In this document: piece after piece, positions 1-7,387 of the stretch
How the letters are laid out: each line of letters opens with the position of its first letter
How positions within the stretch are numbered: the stretch's first letter is position 1
Assembly (NCBI GenBank): GCA_964401835.1
Contig: CAYNZP010000021.1
Location: 1-14,887 of the forward strand
Origin: CAYNZP01 sp964401835
GTDB lineage: Bacteria > Planctomycetota > Phycisphaerae > SM23-33
Length of the DNA: 14,887 bases
Direction of reading: 5' to 3'
Notes under the pieces: generated by a model
Told to the model about the DNA's origin: nothing
Database searches by the model: none
What the model saw: only the letters and a program-made list of their open reading frames with translations
Position numbers and translations under genes: made by a program

Positions 1-860
1 ACAGGCTTTGCGCTAAATTTGCCGGCAAAACCGAATAAGCCAACGAGTAAAAATATAGACCCAATCGCGGCTACGAAACTTATACCTGAGATGCTTTTTT
101 CCCGGATCTCAACCGGCAAAATCAAAATCAAAGCAACTAGGCCTAAAAACAGTAAGAAAAGAAAAATCATCCTTGCGAAAAAAGCAGGTTTGATAGCAGC
201 AACGTCTTGAGATTGGATCACAAGTTTCTTTGTTCGAAATTTTGCGCTATAATTTGCCAACGGGGCCTTTTCGACTTCAAAGTCAATGCTGGTATCTGCC
301 GCGGCTATTGTCTCATCGACTTTTTCACTTCCAAGATATTCCCTTATAGAATTAAAGACATTCAAAAGTTTTCTTTTTTCTTGTGATTTGGCAATGTGAA
401 TCCTTTCCTCCCCCTTTCGGAACTCAAGGAAAAACCACCCTTTATCACGTTGATATATATCTTTTTCGTTTATAGTCAAAACAACATCAACATCATTTGC
501 GTCAATAAAATTTCTCCCGGTAAACGGAAATGGCCCGATACAAAAGTTGATTCTTTTTGTGGCAGCATCTAATAAAATGCTATTTTGCCTTAATAGAGTA
601 ATCAAACCTGCAAAAATAAGTAAGCCCCCAAAAACACAAACCACATATTTAATAATTGAATCCAAAGGAAATTCTGAACCTTTGGCCCATATCAATACAA
701 ATAAACCTCCCCCGAAAAACATAAAAACTAAACCCATCAGCATGCGTTTATAGAGCGACACCTTTAATGCTACAGAATTCACCCTTTGTTCAATTACAGG
801 ATTGAACATAAAAAAAGGGTTCTTCCGATATTTCTTGCTCAGCTTTTGCCAATTATCCAT
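1..860 (-). CDS. Four-helix membrane protein of unknown function, C-terminus cut by window edge
   Basis: An open frame of 286 codons reads leftwards without a stop and leaves the window. The ATG at 860 is preceded directly by an in-frame TAA (861-863) and, six bases upstream, by the Shine-Dalgarno AAGGGG, so the start is firm. The product begins MDNWQKLSKKYRKNPF. It has two hydrophobic helices (about residues 40-58 and 70-90), a soluble middle of about 130 residues rich in charged and beta-prone segments (for example the DKGWFFLEFRKGEE stretch), then two more helices (about 227-245 and 258-278). The layout suggests an inner-membrane protein with a cytoplasmic middle domain. I do not recognise the family. 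It starts 17 bases after yjbQ and is probably co-transcribed with it. The coding call is strong; function is unknown. Confidence 0.85.
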   Translation of the reverse strand, partial: MDNWQKLSKKYRKNPFFMFNPVIEQRVNSVALKVSLYKRMLMGLVFMFFGGGLFVLIWAKGSEFPLDSIIKYVVCVFGGLLIFAGLITLLRQNSILLDAATKRINFCIGPFPFTGRNFIDANDVDVVLTINEKDIYQRDKGWFFLEFRKGEERIHIAKSQEKRKLLNVFNSIREYLGSEKVDETIAAADTSIDFEVEKAPLANYSAKFRTKKLVIQSQDVAAIKPAFFARMIFLFLLFLGLVALILILPVEIREKSISGISFVAAIGSIFLLVGLFGFAGKFSAKP

Positions 861-877
861 TTACGTCCCCTTATTAC

Positions 878-1303
878 TTATTCGCCCTGGACCGTAACGA
901 CTATTGTGCGGGTTCGCGGCTTGATGTCGCATTCGAGGTGGAATACCTGCTGCCATGTCCCCAAAGCGAGGCTGCCCCCCGTTACCGGCACTGTCAGTGA
1001 CGGCCCAAGAAGTGTCGCCTGCAAGTGAGAATGACCGTTGCCGTCATGCCATGCCAACTCATGGCCGTAGTCTTTGCTTGGCGGTATCAACTTGTCGAGA
1101 ATCTCCGGCAAGTCACGCTCCAGCCCCGGCTCGAATTCAATTATCCCGATAGAACCCGTCGAGCCAATATTAAAAACATGGGCCGTGCCGGTCTGGATAC
1201 CGGAGTCCTTCACAACCGACTCGACCTGAGAAGTAATATCATGAATATCGCGATGGCCGCTGGTCGAAACCTCAATTGTTTTCTGAAAATTTTGAAAAAC
1301 CAT
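878..1303 (-). CDS. yjbQ: YjbQ / UPF0047 family protein
   Basis: A 141-residue protein of normal length for the YjbQ (UPF0047) family of small beta-rich trimeric enzymes. Some members have thiamin-phosphate synthase-like side activity, but the physiological role is not settled. Visible signatures are SGIQTGTAHVFNIGSTGS (34-51), a central HDGNGHSHL (86-94) and the near-invariant LALGTWQQVFHLECD (112-126). The conserved histidines in HDGNGHSH are the likely metal or active-site residues. The stretch that is HTTA in many family members reads GSTG here (47-50), which I believe marks a recognised subgroup. The Shine-Dalgarno AGAAGG lies inside the last codons of the upstream DUF2238 gene, four bases separate that stop from this ATG, and the two are likely translationally coupled. 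Confidence 0.9.
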   Translation of the reverse strand: MVFQNFQKTIEVSTSGHRDIHDITSQVESVVKDSGIQTGTAHVFNIGSTGSIGIIEFEPGLERDLPEILDKLIPPSKDYGHELAWHDGNGHSHLQATLLGPSLTVPVTGGSLALGTWQQVFHLECDIKPRTRTIVVTVQGE

Positions 1304-1307
1304 TTTC

Positions 1308-1931
1308 TCAGCCTTCTTTTACTTTCAGCAATTTACTCAGCCCACGATCATGCCACCGGCTAAGCAGCAACAGCGCCACAGCCGCCCCCAACGTGCAAAG
1401 GAACATATCCCAGTGGGCATCCCATGGGTCGCCCTGCGTACCAAGGAAGGCGTCCGAGCCGTCGCCATAAAACACAGCCGTGCCCCACTCGATAAATTCA
1501 TACAACGCGCTTATGGAAAGACAGATGCTGACCACGATAAAGATCAGCCATTTGCCAGGCCTAAGTGGCGATGTCCGCAGCAAAATCTCGCGCGCGAGTA
1601 TTGCCGGTACGAAGCCCTGAAAGAAATGTCCCATCCGATCATAATGATTGCGGCTTAGTTCAAAGGCGTCTTTGACCCAGTTGCCCATCGGAACGCGAGC
1701 ATATGTATAGTGGCCCCCAACTATGAGTATCAGCGAAAACCACCAGGCCAACACGTACGCCAGCGTCGTAAAACGAAATCGCTTGTAAACGCAGATAAAA
1801 ATCACAGCACCGATAACAGCCGGCGCGACCTCCGCATACCACGTCATGCGGTCATGCGGATTAATACCCGACCAGATCAAAACTCCCAAACCGCTGAGAA
1901 GCAAAAAGAGATGAACAAGTTTTTCTTTCAT
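1308..1931 (-). CDS. DUF2238 (YjdF-like) inner-membrane protein
   Basis: A 207-residue polytopic membrane protein with hydrophobic helices at about 4-22, 33-50, 57-75, 127-147 and 176-192. It matches the DUF2238/YjdF family through NHYDRMGHFFQGFVPAILAR (95-114), ALYEFIEWGTA (142-152) and GTQGDPWDAHWDM (164-176). The polar His, Asp and Glu residues inside or next to helices are the conserved family features, but no biochemical function is established. The start ATG follows AAGGAAGG at a suitable distance. It is the first gene of a leftward cluster with yjbQ and the four-helix protein. No convincing promoter was picked out upstream; the 1932-2000 region is A/T-rich. Confidence 0.88.
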   Translation of the reverse strand: MKEKLVHLFLLLSGLGVLIWSGINPHDRMTWYAEVAPAVIGAVIFICVYKRFRFTTLAYVLAWWFSLILIVGGHYTYARVPMGNWVKDAFELSRNHYDRMGHFFQGFVPAILAREILLRTSPLRPGKWLIFIVVSICLSISALYEFIEWGTAVFYGDGSDAFLGTQGDPWDAHWDMFLCTLGAAVALLLLSRWHDRGLSKLLKVKEG

Positions 1932-2028
1932 TTTTCGCCTTCCTTGACTTTTAAACTGTTTTAAAAATACTCAATGGCGAAAAAAATGCAACAAAAGGTC
2001 TAAACCTACCGCACCCTATAATTAAGCG

Positions 2029-2081
2029 CAAAAAAACAGCCTGTTGCTCAGATCGCTTTTGTCTGGCCCGAGGCAGGCTGT
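2029..2081 (-). terminator. Rho-independent terminator of the small membrane protein gene
   Basis: Read on the minus strand, ACAGCCTG (2081-2074) pairs with CAGGCTGT (2043-2036) across a 30-base loop and is followed directly by a run of seven T (2036-2030). It lies 35 bases after the stop codon at 2116. The loop is longer than usual but the stem is perfect and the T tract is clear. Confidence 0.7.
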
Positions 2082-2115
2082 AAACCGAGAGAGAGAAAAC
2101 TTAATTTCTCCCTTA

Positions 2116-2388
2116 TTATTCTATACGTGCAGAGTTACCCAGCGATTGGTTTTCTAACACATAGTTTTTGCCGCCAATATTAACAGTCATGTTTTTCGGT
2201 GCTGGGACTGAAGCAAGGTTTCCATCGCTGTTATTGATGATAGCTGTCAATTTCTCGCTCGTGTTAGCTGCCTGCTGATAATTTTCCCTTGCATGCTTAA
2301 AGATATCCGGGGCTCCTGGCTTATTACCCAGGTAATATCCTCCCAGAAATGCAGCACTTAACAGAATTATGATTATCAGCTTTTTCAA
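2116..2388 (-). CDS. Small membrane-anchored (or secreted) protein, unknown function
   Basis: A 90-residue ORF starting at TTG (2388-2386), preceded by GAGGTGCAGG, a plausible ribosome site. The N-terminus is MKKLIIIILLSAAFLGGYYL, a lysine pair followed by a hydrophobic helix (4-21). This is either an uncleaved anchor or a signal peptide. The remaining ~65 residues are polar, with an Asn/Gln-rich middle and a short beta-prone tail (NMTVNIGGKNYVLEN). No cysteine lipobox is present. It is flanked by its own terminator downstream and a 231-bp divergent region upstream, so it is probably a single-gene transcript. I do not recognise a family. Coding is supported by the helix, the ribosome site and the terminator, but the gene is short and the start is non-ATG. 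Confidence 0.65.
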   Translation of the reverse strand: MKKLIIIILLSAAFLGGYYLGNKPGAPDIFKHARENYQQAANTSEKLTAIINNSDGNLASVPAPKNMTVNIGGKNYVLENQSLGNSARIE

Positions 2389-2536
2389 CTAACCTGCACC
2401 TCAGTTTAAAGACAGTCTCCGCTACCCAGCAAAGACCAAGCCTCAAAAGAAACTTAAGATACATTTTGGCCAAAACAAAACCTTTTTTAGCTTTCTGCTA
2501 TTGTCGATTTTTCCGTTTGCGCAATTTAAGTCGACC

Positions 2537-2565
2537 TTGAGGTTAGCCGAAAATTTATATATAGG
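2537..2565 (+). promoter_or_regulatory. Possible promoter for the exeA–gspB pair
   Basis: TTGAGG (2537-2542) and TATAGG (2560-2565) are separated by 17 bases in an A/T-rich stretch 55 bases before the ATG at 2620. The -10 match is only moderate and other registers of the TATATA tract are possible. Confidence 0.3.
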
Positions 2566-2619
2566 CTAATGCTGCATTTATGCCCAGCAAGGCTATGAAA
2601 AGCTCACAGGAAGCTTGAA

Positions 2620-3441
2620 ATGTACAAAGATTACTATAAATTAAACGAAGAGCCATTTAATCTAACTCCCGACCCAAAATATATTTATCTCACAAGCCAA
2701 CATCGGGAAGCTCTCAACCACCTGCTTTACGGCATCAGCCAGCGAAAGGGCTTTATCTGTCTTACCGGCGAGGTCGGCTGCGGTAAGACCACTACCTGCC
2801 GGGCCCTGCTCAAGGAATTGGACGATAATACTCACACAGCCCTGGTTTTAAACCCCATGCTGACAGAGACCCAACTGCTGCGATCTTTAGTCGAGGAATT
2901 CGGCATTAAGACCAAACGGCTCGACCGGCTGGGATATTTAAACGTACTCAATAAATTCCTGCTGGATGTCAATCTTGCCGGCAAAAATGCGGTCGTGATT
3001 ATCGATGAAGCCCAGGACATGCCAACCAAGACACTTGAGATGACAAGACTTCTGAGCAATCTCGAGACGCACTCTCACAAGCTGCTCCAGATTGTTCTTG
3101 TCGGCCAGCCGGAACTTAAAAAGAAGCTTCAAAAGCCTTCTCTCCGTCAGCTGAACCAGCGGATAACGGTTAAGTTCCACCTGGGCAACATGAACTCCAA
3201 TGAAACCCAACAATACATTCTCCACCGGCTTAAGGTGGCTGGCGTGAGTCGGTACGGCAACAAAACCATCAAAATCCATCCGAAAGCCTTCCAGGAAATT
3301 TATCGCCACAGCAATGGAACCCCCCGTCTGGTAAATGCCATCAGTGACAAGATACTGCTGGCGGGTTACGTTTACGGGAGGAATAAAATCGACAGAAAGA
3401 TCGTTCGCATTGCAGCGGCAGAATTGAAGGAGGCTGGATAA
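2620..3441 (+). CDS. ExeA/GspA-type AAA ATPase
   Basis: A 273-residue cytoplasmic or membrane-associated ATPase of the ExeA/GspA (also MshM) family. It starts with the family signature YYKLNEEPFNLTPDPKYIYL (5-24). Walker A is GEVGCGKTT (50-58), Walker B is VVIIDEAQDM (125-134) and a sensor-like LVGQPEL follows (160-166). In Aeromonas, ExeA and ExeB form a complex that helps assemble the type II secretion secretin through peptidoglycan. ExeA there carries an extra C-terminal transmembrane and peptidoglycan-binding part; this protein ends after the AAA module, so it is the short form. The Shine-Dalgarno AGGAAG is at 2608-2613. The stop and the next start overlap as TAATG, so the two products are coupled. 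No other secretion genes lie in the window. Confidence 0.92.
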   Translation: MYKDYYKLNEEPFNLTPDPKYIYLTSQHREALNHLLYGISQRKGFICLTGEVGCGKTTTCRALLKELDDNTHTALVLNPMLTETQLLRSLVEEFGIKTKRLDRLGYLNVLNKFLLDVNLAGKNAVVIIDEAQDMPTKTLEMTRLLSNLETHSHKLLQIVLVGQPELKKKLQKPSLRQLNQRITVKFHLGNMNSNETQQYILHRLKVAGVSRYGNKTIKIHPKAFQEIYRHSNGTPRLVNAISDKILLAGYVYGRNKIDRKIVRIAAAELKEAG

Positions 3442-4040
3442 TGAGTCTTATTAACGAGGCACTCAAAAAAGCCCAGGCCCAGCAAAACGGTCAGCAGGAA
3501 GTAATCAAAATGCCAAGGCTGAGTCCGGCGCAACAACTCCACCGCCCTGGCGTTATTCCTTCAATAGTGGCAGTACTGCTAACTCTGGCGGTGGCAATGA
3601 TGGGATGGGGAGTGTGGAATATTTTCAGTAATCAGACTTCAATTCTTTCGCCCAAGTCGGCAATAGCCTTTGACGCTCAGCCTCCCACGCAAGAGCCTGA
3701 CCCGGAATCGCTCAATATAATCGCCAAGAGCGTGGAAGAGGCAGAATATTATCAACCGCCAGAAATACCTGCAAAAATCGAAAAACCTGTTGTAGCCCCT
3801 CAACCGGCAGTGGAGCAAATCACCCAGATACCACAGCTCAAAAAACGTGCTCGTATACGTATTAATCCTGCCAGTTATAGACTAAGCGGGATATTCCACG
3901 GCCCTGAAGGCCCGACAGCGATTATCAACGGCGAGTTTCTACAAAAAGGTGACGAGGTCGATAATGCGAAGATCATTAAAATCGGCCAACACGCTGTAGA
4001 GCTGGAACTGGAAGGCACTAAATTTAGAATCCACCTCTAG
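3441..4040 (+). CDS. GspB/ExeB-like secretion accessory protein
   Basis: A 199-residue bitopic protein. The N-terminus MSLINEALKKAQAQQNG is the short cytoplasmic signature of GspB-like proteins. A single helix spans about 38-60, followed by a proline-rich periplasmic linker (about 80-135) and a compact C-terminal domain (about 145-199: YRLSGIFHGPEGPTAIING, then FLQKGDEVDNAKI and HAVELELEGTKFRIHL). That last domain has the fold signature shared by GspB and the GspC/PilP homology region, which binds secretin in known systems. It overlaps the ATPase gene by one base (TAATG). The partner role with the ATPase is inferred from family knowledge. Its last four bases overlap the end of convergent purE. 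Confidence 0.85.
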   Translation: MSLINEALKKAQAQQNGQQEVIKMPRLSPAQQLHRPGVIPSIVAVLLTLAVAMMGWGVWNIFSNQTSILSPKSAIAFDAQPPTQEPDPESLNIIAKSVEEAEYYQPPEIPAKIEKPVVAPQPAVEQITQIPQLKKRARIRINPASYRLSGIFHGPEGPTAIINGEFLQKGDEVDNAKIIKIGQHAVELELEGTKFRIHL

Positions 4041-4546
4041 CGAAGCTTTTTCTGCAAAGCGGAATCCTTCGTAGCGACCTTCCTTGCTTGATCGGCCTTG
4101 AACTTCACAAGCTTCTTGGCAATCCCGGCATCGCTCTGCGCGAGAATCTGGGCTGCATAGATAGCGGCGTTCGTCGCACCAGCAGAACCAATAGCCATGC
4201 ACCCTACCGGAATTCCCGGAGGCATCTGCATCGTGCTAAGAGCGGCATCCACACCAACCAAAGGCCCAGACGCCATCGGCACCCCAACCACCGGTAATGT
4301 TGTGCTGGCTGCAAGGACCCCGGAAAGGGCTGCACTCATGCCGGCAGCGGCGATTATGACCTTGAGCCCCCTATCGATTGCAGTTGCGGAATAGTCGTGT
4401 GCTTCCTCGGGAGTGCGATGGGCGGAAATAATCCGAACCTCGCAAGCAATACCAAAAGCCTTCAGCTGATCCAGACACTTCTGCATTGTCGCAAGATCGC
4501 TGTCAGAACCCATAACAACGCCAACAACCGCTTTTTTCTTAGCCAT
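4037..4546 (-). CDS. purE: N5-carboxyaminoimidazole ribonucleotide mutase (PurE)
   Basis: A 169-residue cytosolic enzyme of de novo purine synthesis that moves the carboxyl group of N5-CAIR to give CAIR. Visible motifs are GSDSD (13-17) for phosphate binding, SAHRTP (41-46) with the catalytic His43, AAAGMSAALSGVLAA (66-80), GVPM (88-91) and MPPGIPVG (108-115). The GATNAA segment (123-128) is class I-like. The loop that is often HLPG in class I enzymes reads ALSG here (73-76). The Shine-Dalgarno GAGGT sits just upstream of the ATG. The gene follows the alcohol dehydrogenase-like gene by 26 bases on the same strand, so they may share a transcript. No purK is nearby. The stop codon overlaps that of gspB on the other strand. 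Confidence 0.95.
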   Translation of the reverse strand: MAKKKAVVGVVMGSDSDLATMQKCLDQLKAFGIACEVRIISAHRTPEEAHDYSATAIDRGLKVIIAAAGMSAALSGVLAASTTLPVVGVPMASGPLVGVDAALSTMQMPPGIPVGCMAIGSAGATNAAIYAAQILAQSDAGIAKKLVKFKADQARKVATKDSALQKKLR

Positions 4547-4572
4547 TTGATAACCTCGTAATCATTTTTTCT

Positions 4573-5823
4573 CTATTGCCTGAAATCAAAAGCCACTTTT
4601 ATCGCGCCATAAGCAGCCTTATTCATCGAAACCTTAAACGCTTCGCCAAAATCGCAAAGATTAAAAGTATGCGTCAGAAATTTTTCGACAGGTAGTTTAC
4701 CAGCTGACATCATTTCATGCACCAATTTGTATGTCTCAATTCGTCGGCCGGCGTAATTTTCCTTGCTCCTGCCATAGGCGCCAATGACTGAAAGCTCGCT
4801 GAACCATACCGGAGTCAAATCTATGCTGCCCCCGAAACCAGTCCCCACCATAACTACCGTGCCGCGTGAGGCTGTCCATTTTAGGCTCTCGTTAATCGAC
4901 TGCTTTGAGCTGACGAAATCGTAAATGACGTCGTACCCGCCAGTGAGCATATAGTTTCCGAAACGAACCTTATGAAGCGAAGCTCCGGTCAATTCCGTTA
5001 TTCGCTCGGCACGACTGAGTTTGTCAGACGGCAGGACAAGGAAATTGTCCGCGCCAAGCTGCTTGGCAAATTCTTCGTGGCTGTTAGATATATCCAGAAC
5101 GTCTATCTGGCCGTCAAAACCAATCGCCCGAAGGGCTGCGACAGTCCCGAGCCCCATTACGCCCGCACCATAAACCAGAACCCGCCTAGCGCACGACAAG
5201 TCGACCCGCAAAGCTGAGTGCAGACTGCACGCCAGCGGGTCGGTCAGGACAGCGAATTCATCACTTATTCCGGCAGGAACTTCGACAAGCTGACTTTCAT
5301 GTGCGACAAAGTACTCACCAAATGCCCCACCTGTCTGGGCGTTGTAACCGATACTCGTACCTGGGGGCAATTTTGCCTTTCCGATTCCATCCGAACCAAA
5401 ATTCTCGCATGCACCGAACTGCCCGGCCCCGCAGCGTGGGCAAGGCGGGGTGATTCCTCTGGGTTTGCAGCATAGTGACGGCTCGACGCAGATTCGCTTT
5501 CCAACCCATGACGAATCGACAGCCGGGCCAACTTTCTCGACAACTGCGAGATTCTCATGGCCGAGAATCATCGGCATGGAACTGAACGCCTGCAGAATTG
5601 AATCCGGAGGCTGCTTTTGGCCTACAATGGCCTGGTCGGTTCCACAAATACCCCCCATAATCGTTTTTACCAACACCCAGTCATCACCGGGAAGCTCCGG
5701 CACGGTTGTTTCTTTAAACGACAGGCCGTTAAGCTTTGAATACAAGCAACCCGGCCAGACCCGACTGAGCAATTTACACACAGCCCAGCCGGCAGGATAT
5801 ATGGAATAAAATAATGCTTTCAT
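4573..5823 (-). CDS. Zinc-dependent alcohol dehydrogenase-family oxidoreductase
   Basis: A 416-residue medium-chain dehydrogenase/reductase. Catalytic zinc ligands are visible as Cys60 in GGICGTD and His89-Glu90 in LGHEN. A cysteine cluster for the structural zinc (Cys118/119, 128, 131 and 139) lies between about 117 and 140. The nucleotide-binding fold begins with VLVYGAGVMGLG (216-226). The protein is longer than a typical 340-360-residue member: the N-terminus has an extra stretch (YPAGWAVCKLLSRVWPG) before the usual beta-barrel start, and the structural-zinc lobe carries insertions. Substrate cannot be read from sequence; it resembles the threonine/sorbitol/glucose dehydrogenase branch generally. 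No clear Shine-Dalgarno precedes the ATG, but MKALFY is a typical family start. It is divergent from the lipoprotein gene and upstream of purE. Confidence 0.88.
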   Translation of the reverse strand: MKALFYSIYPAGWAVCKLLSRVWPGCLYSKLNGLSFKETTVPELPGDDWVLVKTIMGGICGTDQAIVGQKQPPDSILQAFSSMPMILGHENLAVVEKVGPAVDSSWVGKRICVEPSLCCKPRGITPPCPRCGAGQFGACENFGSDGIGKAKLPPGTSIGYNAQTGGAFGEYFVAHESQLVEVPAGISDEFAVLTDPLACSLHSALRVDLSCARRVLVYGAGVMGLGTVAALRAIGFDGQIDVLDISNSHEEFAKQLGADNFLVLPSDKLSRAERITELTGASLHKVRFGNYMLTGGYDVIYDFVSSKQSINESLKWTASRGTVVMVGTGFGGSIDLTPVWFSELSVIGAYGRSKENYAGRRIETYKLVHEMMSAGKLPVEKFLTHTFNLCDFGEAFKVSMNKAAYGAIKVAFDFRQ

Positions 5824-5873
5824 GCCGATAGAGATACCAGTGAGAGACTAAAAAAGCTAGAATTTTACGTAGT

Positions 5874-5879
5874 TATAAT
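5874..5879 (+). promoter_or_regulatory. Possible -10 box for the lipoprotein gene
   Basis: A perfect TATAAT lies 22 bases before the ATG at 5902 in the 78-bp divergent region. No good -35 hexamer is seen at 16-18 bases upstream, so this is only a candidate. Confidence 0.3.
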
Positions 5880-5901
5880 GATTTTCCGTCTTGGAGAAAA
5901 A

Positions 5902-7380
5902 ATGAAAAGACTGCCACTCGTCATTGCTTTGGTTGTTCCAATTTTTCTAGCTGGTTGCGTTAAGCCCGTACACTTTCCCACTGAGTCAATATCCGATGCT
6001 GCCAAAATGAATAAGGCATATAGCGCGTTCGACGGCAACGGTGACGGCAAGGCCGACTTTTTCACTTTCACAAACAAAACGGGGCGAATTGACAGGATAG
6101 CATACGACATAACAGGAAACGAACTTGCGGATGAAATAATAAATCTTGATGCAATAGAGTTTGGACAGGCCCGTCATTTGGTGATAATTCTCGACGGCTT
6201 CAGCTACGACACAGTAAAGAAATATCGTGACGATGGCGGCCTGCGTATGTTCCATGAGCCTTCGCGGGTAATCAGCCCGTATCCATCGATGACCGACCTG
6301 GCAATGGAAGACATCTTCGGCTATATGCCCTGCCGAGCGATTGAATCGAAATACTATGACAGGCGGGCCAATAAGTTGCTTGGCGGTTCGGCCGATTATC
6401 TCGCCGGCGTTAACGAACCGTACAACAATCTGCTGCACTACCGGGCGAATCTGCTTTGGGACGCGATTGGATATATAGACTCATGGGCTGTCTTCGGCAA
6501 AGAGATAAACGACGCCAAGCGCGTTTTCAATCGCGGAGAAACTCAGGAGATTCTGACTTATTTCGTCAGCTCAGCCGGTGTCGGTACACGCAAGGGCGCA
6601 GAAGGACAAATTAAATGCCTGCAAAAAATCGAACAAATGGTCAACCAGATACTTTGGGAGACTCGCGGCCTGACGAAGATTACGCTGCTTTCCGACCACG
6701 GACATTCGTATACGCCTGCAAAAAGAATCGAGCTGGAAAAACACCTAAAGGAAAAAGGCTGGCGGTTGAGAAATAGCCTGAAAAAGCCGGAAGATGTAGT
6801 TTTCGTCCGCTTCGGCCTTGTGACATTTGCGAGCTTCTCGACACAGCAACCAGCCGTTCTTGCCCATGACCTTATCGCAGCTGAAGGTGTGGAGCTGGCC
6901 AGCTTTGTCGAGAAAGAAGCAGTGGTCGTCCTTGGAAAAGGCGGCCAACTGGCGAAAATACATCGTGGAAGAGGTGAATATTACAAATATGAAACAATCA
7001 ATGGTGATCCTCTGAAAATCAAAAGTCTGCTGGATTCAATCAAGGGAGATTCAAACGGTTTCAACTCGGCTGACGATTTGCTCAATGCAACCGGCCGGCA
7101 TATTTACCCCGCACCGCTGCAACGAATATGGCGTGCACATTTTTCCCAGGTTCAGAACCCCCCGGACGTCATTGTCTCGCTTGGAGATAATTACTTCTCC
7201 GGAGATGCTTCCTTTGCGGGATCGGTTTCGATCGCATCGACCCACGGCAGTTTGAACTACTCAAGCTCTGCGACGTTCATAATGTCAACTATCGGGCCTT
7301 TGCCGCAGCTGATGCGCTCACGTGATGTGTCGAAAAACATGAAACTTCTGTCCGGCCAATCCTGGCCGCTTGGAAAGTAG
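5902..7380 (+). CDS. Alkaline phosphatase-superfamily lipoprotein
   Basis: A 492-residue exported lipoprotein. I chose the ATG at 5902 over the in-frame one at 5878 because GGAG lies six bases upstream and it gives a clean signal peptide, MKRLPLVIALVVPIFLAGC, with lipobox LAGC (Cys19). An EF-hand or dockerin-like calcium loop, DGNGDGKAD (44-52), follows. The catalytic region shows VIILDG (Asp98, metal), SPYPSMTD (Thr131, the expected nucleophile position), LLSDHGHSY (Asp265, His266, plus His268) and ASTHGSLNY (His448, metal). This is the ligand order of the phosphodiesterase/nucleotide pyrophosphatase branch. The usual D-x3-H pair of the other metal site seems replaced by Ala225 and Thr229 in VSSAGVGTRKG. 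The substrate is unknown. It is convergent with metXW, seven bases apart, with no visible terminator between them. Confidence 0.8.
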   Translation: MKRLPLVIALVVPIFLAGCVKPVHFPTESISDAAKMNKAYSAFDGNGDGKADFFTFTNKTGRIDRIAYDITGNELADEIINLDAIEFGQARHLVIILDGFSYDTVKKYRDDGGLRMFHEPSRVISPYPSMTDLAMEDIFGYMPCRAIESKYYDRRANKLLGGSADYLAGVNEPYNNLLHYRANLLWDAIGYIDSWAVFGKEINDAKRVFNRGETQEILTYFVSSAGVGTRKGAEGQIKCLQKIEQMVNQILWETRGLTKITLLSDHGHSYTPAKRIELEKHLKEKGWRLRNSLKKPEDVVFVRFGLVTFASFSTQQPAVLAHDLIAAEGVELASFVEKEAVVVLGKGGQLAKIHRGRGEYYKYETINGDPLKIKSLLDSIKGDSNGFNSADDLLNATGRHIYPAPLQRIWRAHFSQVQNPPDVIVSLGDNYFSGDASFAGSVSIASTHGSLNYSSSATFIMSTIGPLPQLMRSRDVSKNMKLLSGQSWPLGK

Positions 7381-7387
7381 CAATCTA

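Noticed and set aside
547..753. Short rightward frames at the left edge
   Set aside because: They are antisense to the well-supported minus-strand membrane protein gene.
5878..5901. Upstream start for the lipoprotein gene (adds eight residues)
   Set aside because: It overlaps the -10 box and ribosome site and would spoil the signal peptide; ATG 5902 fits better.
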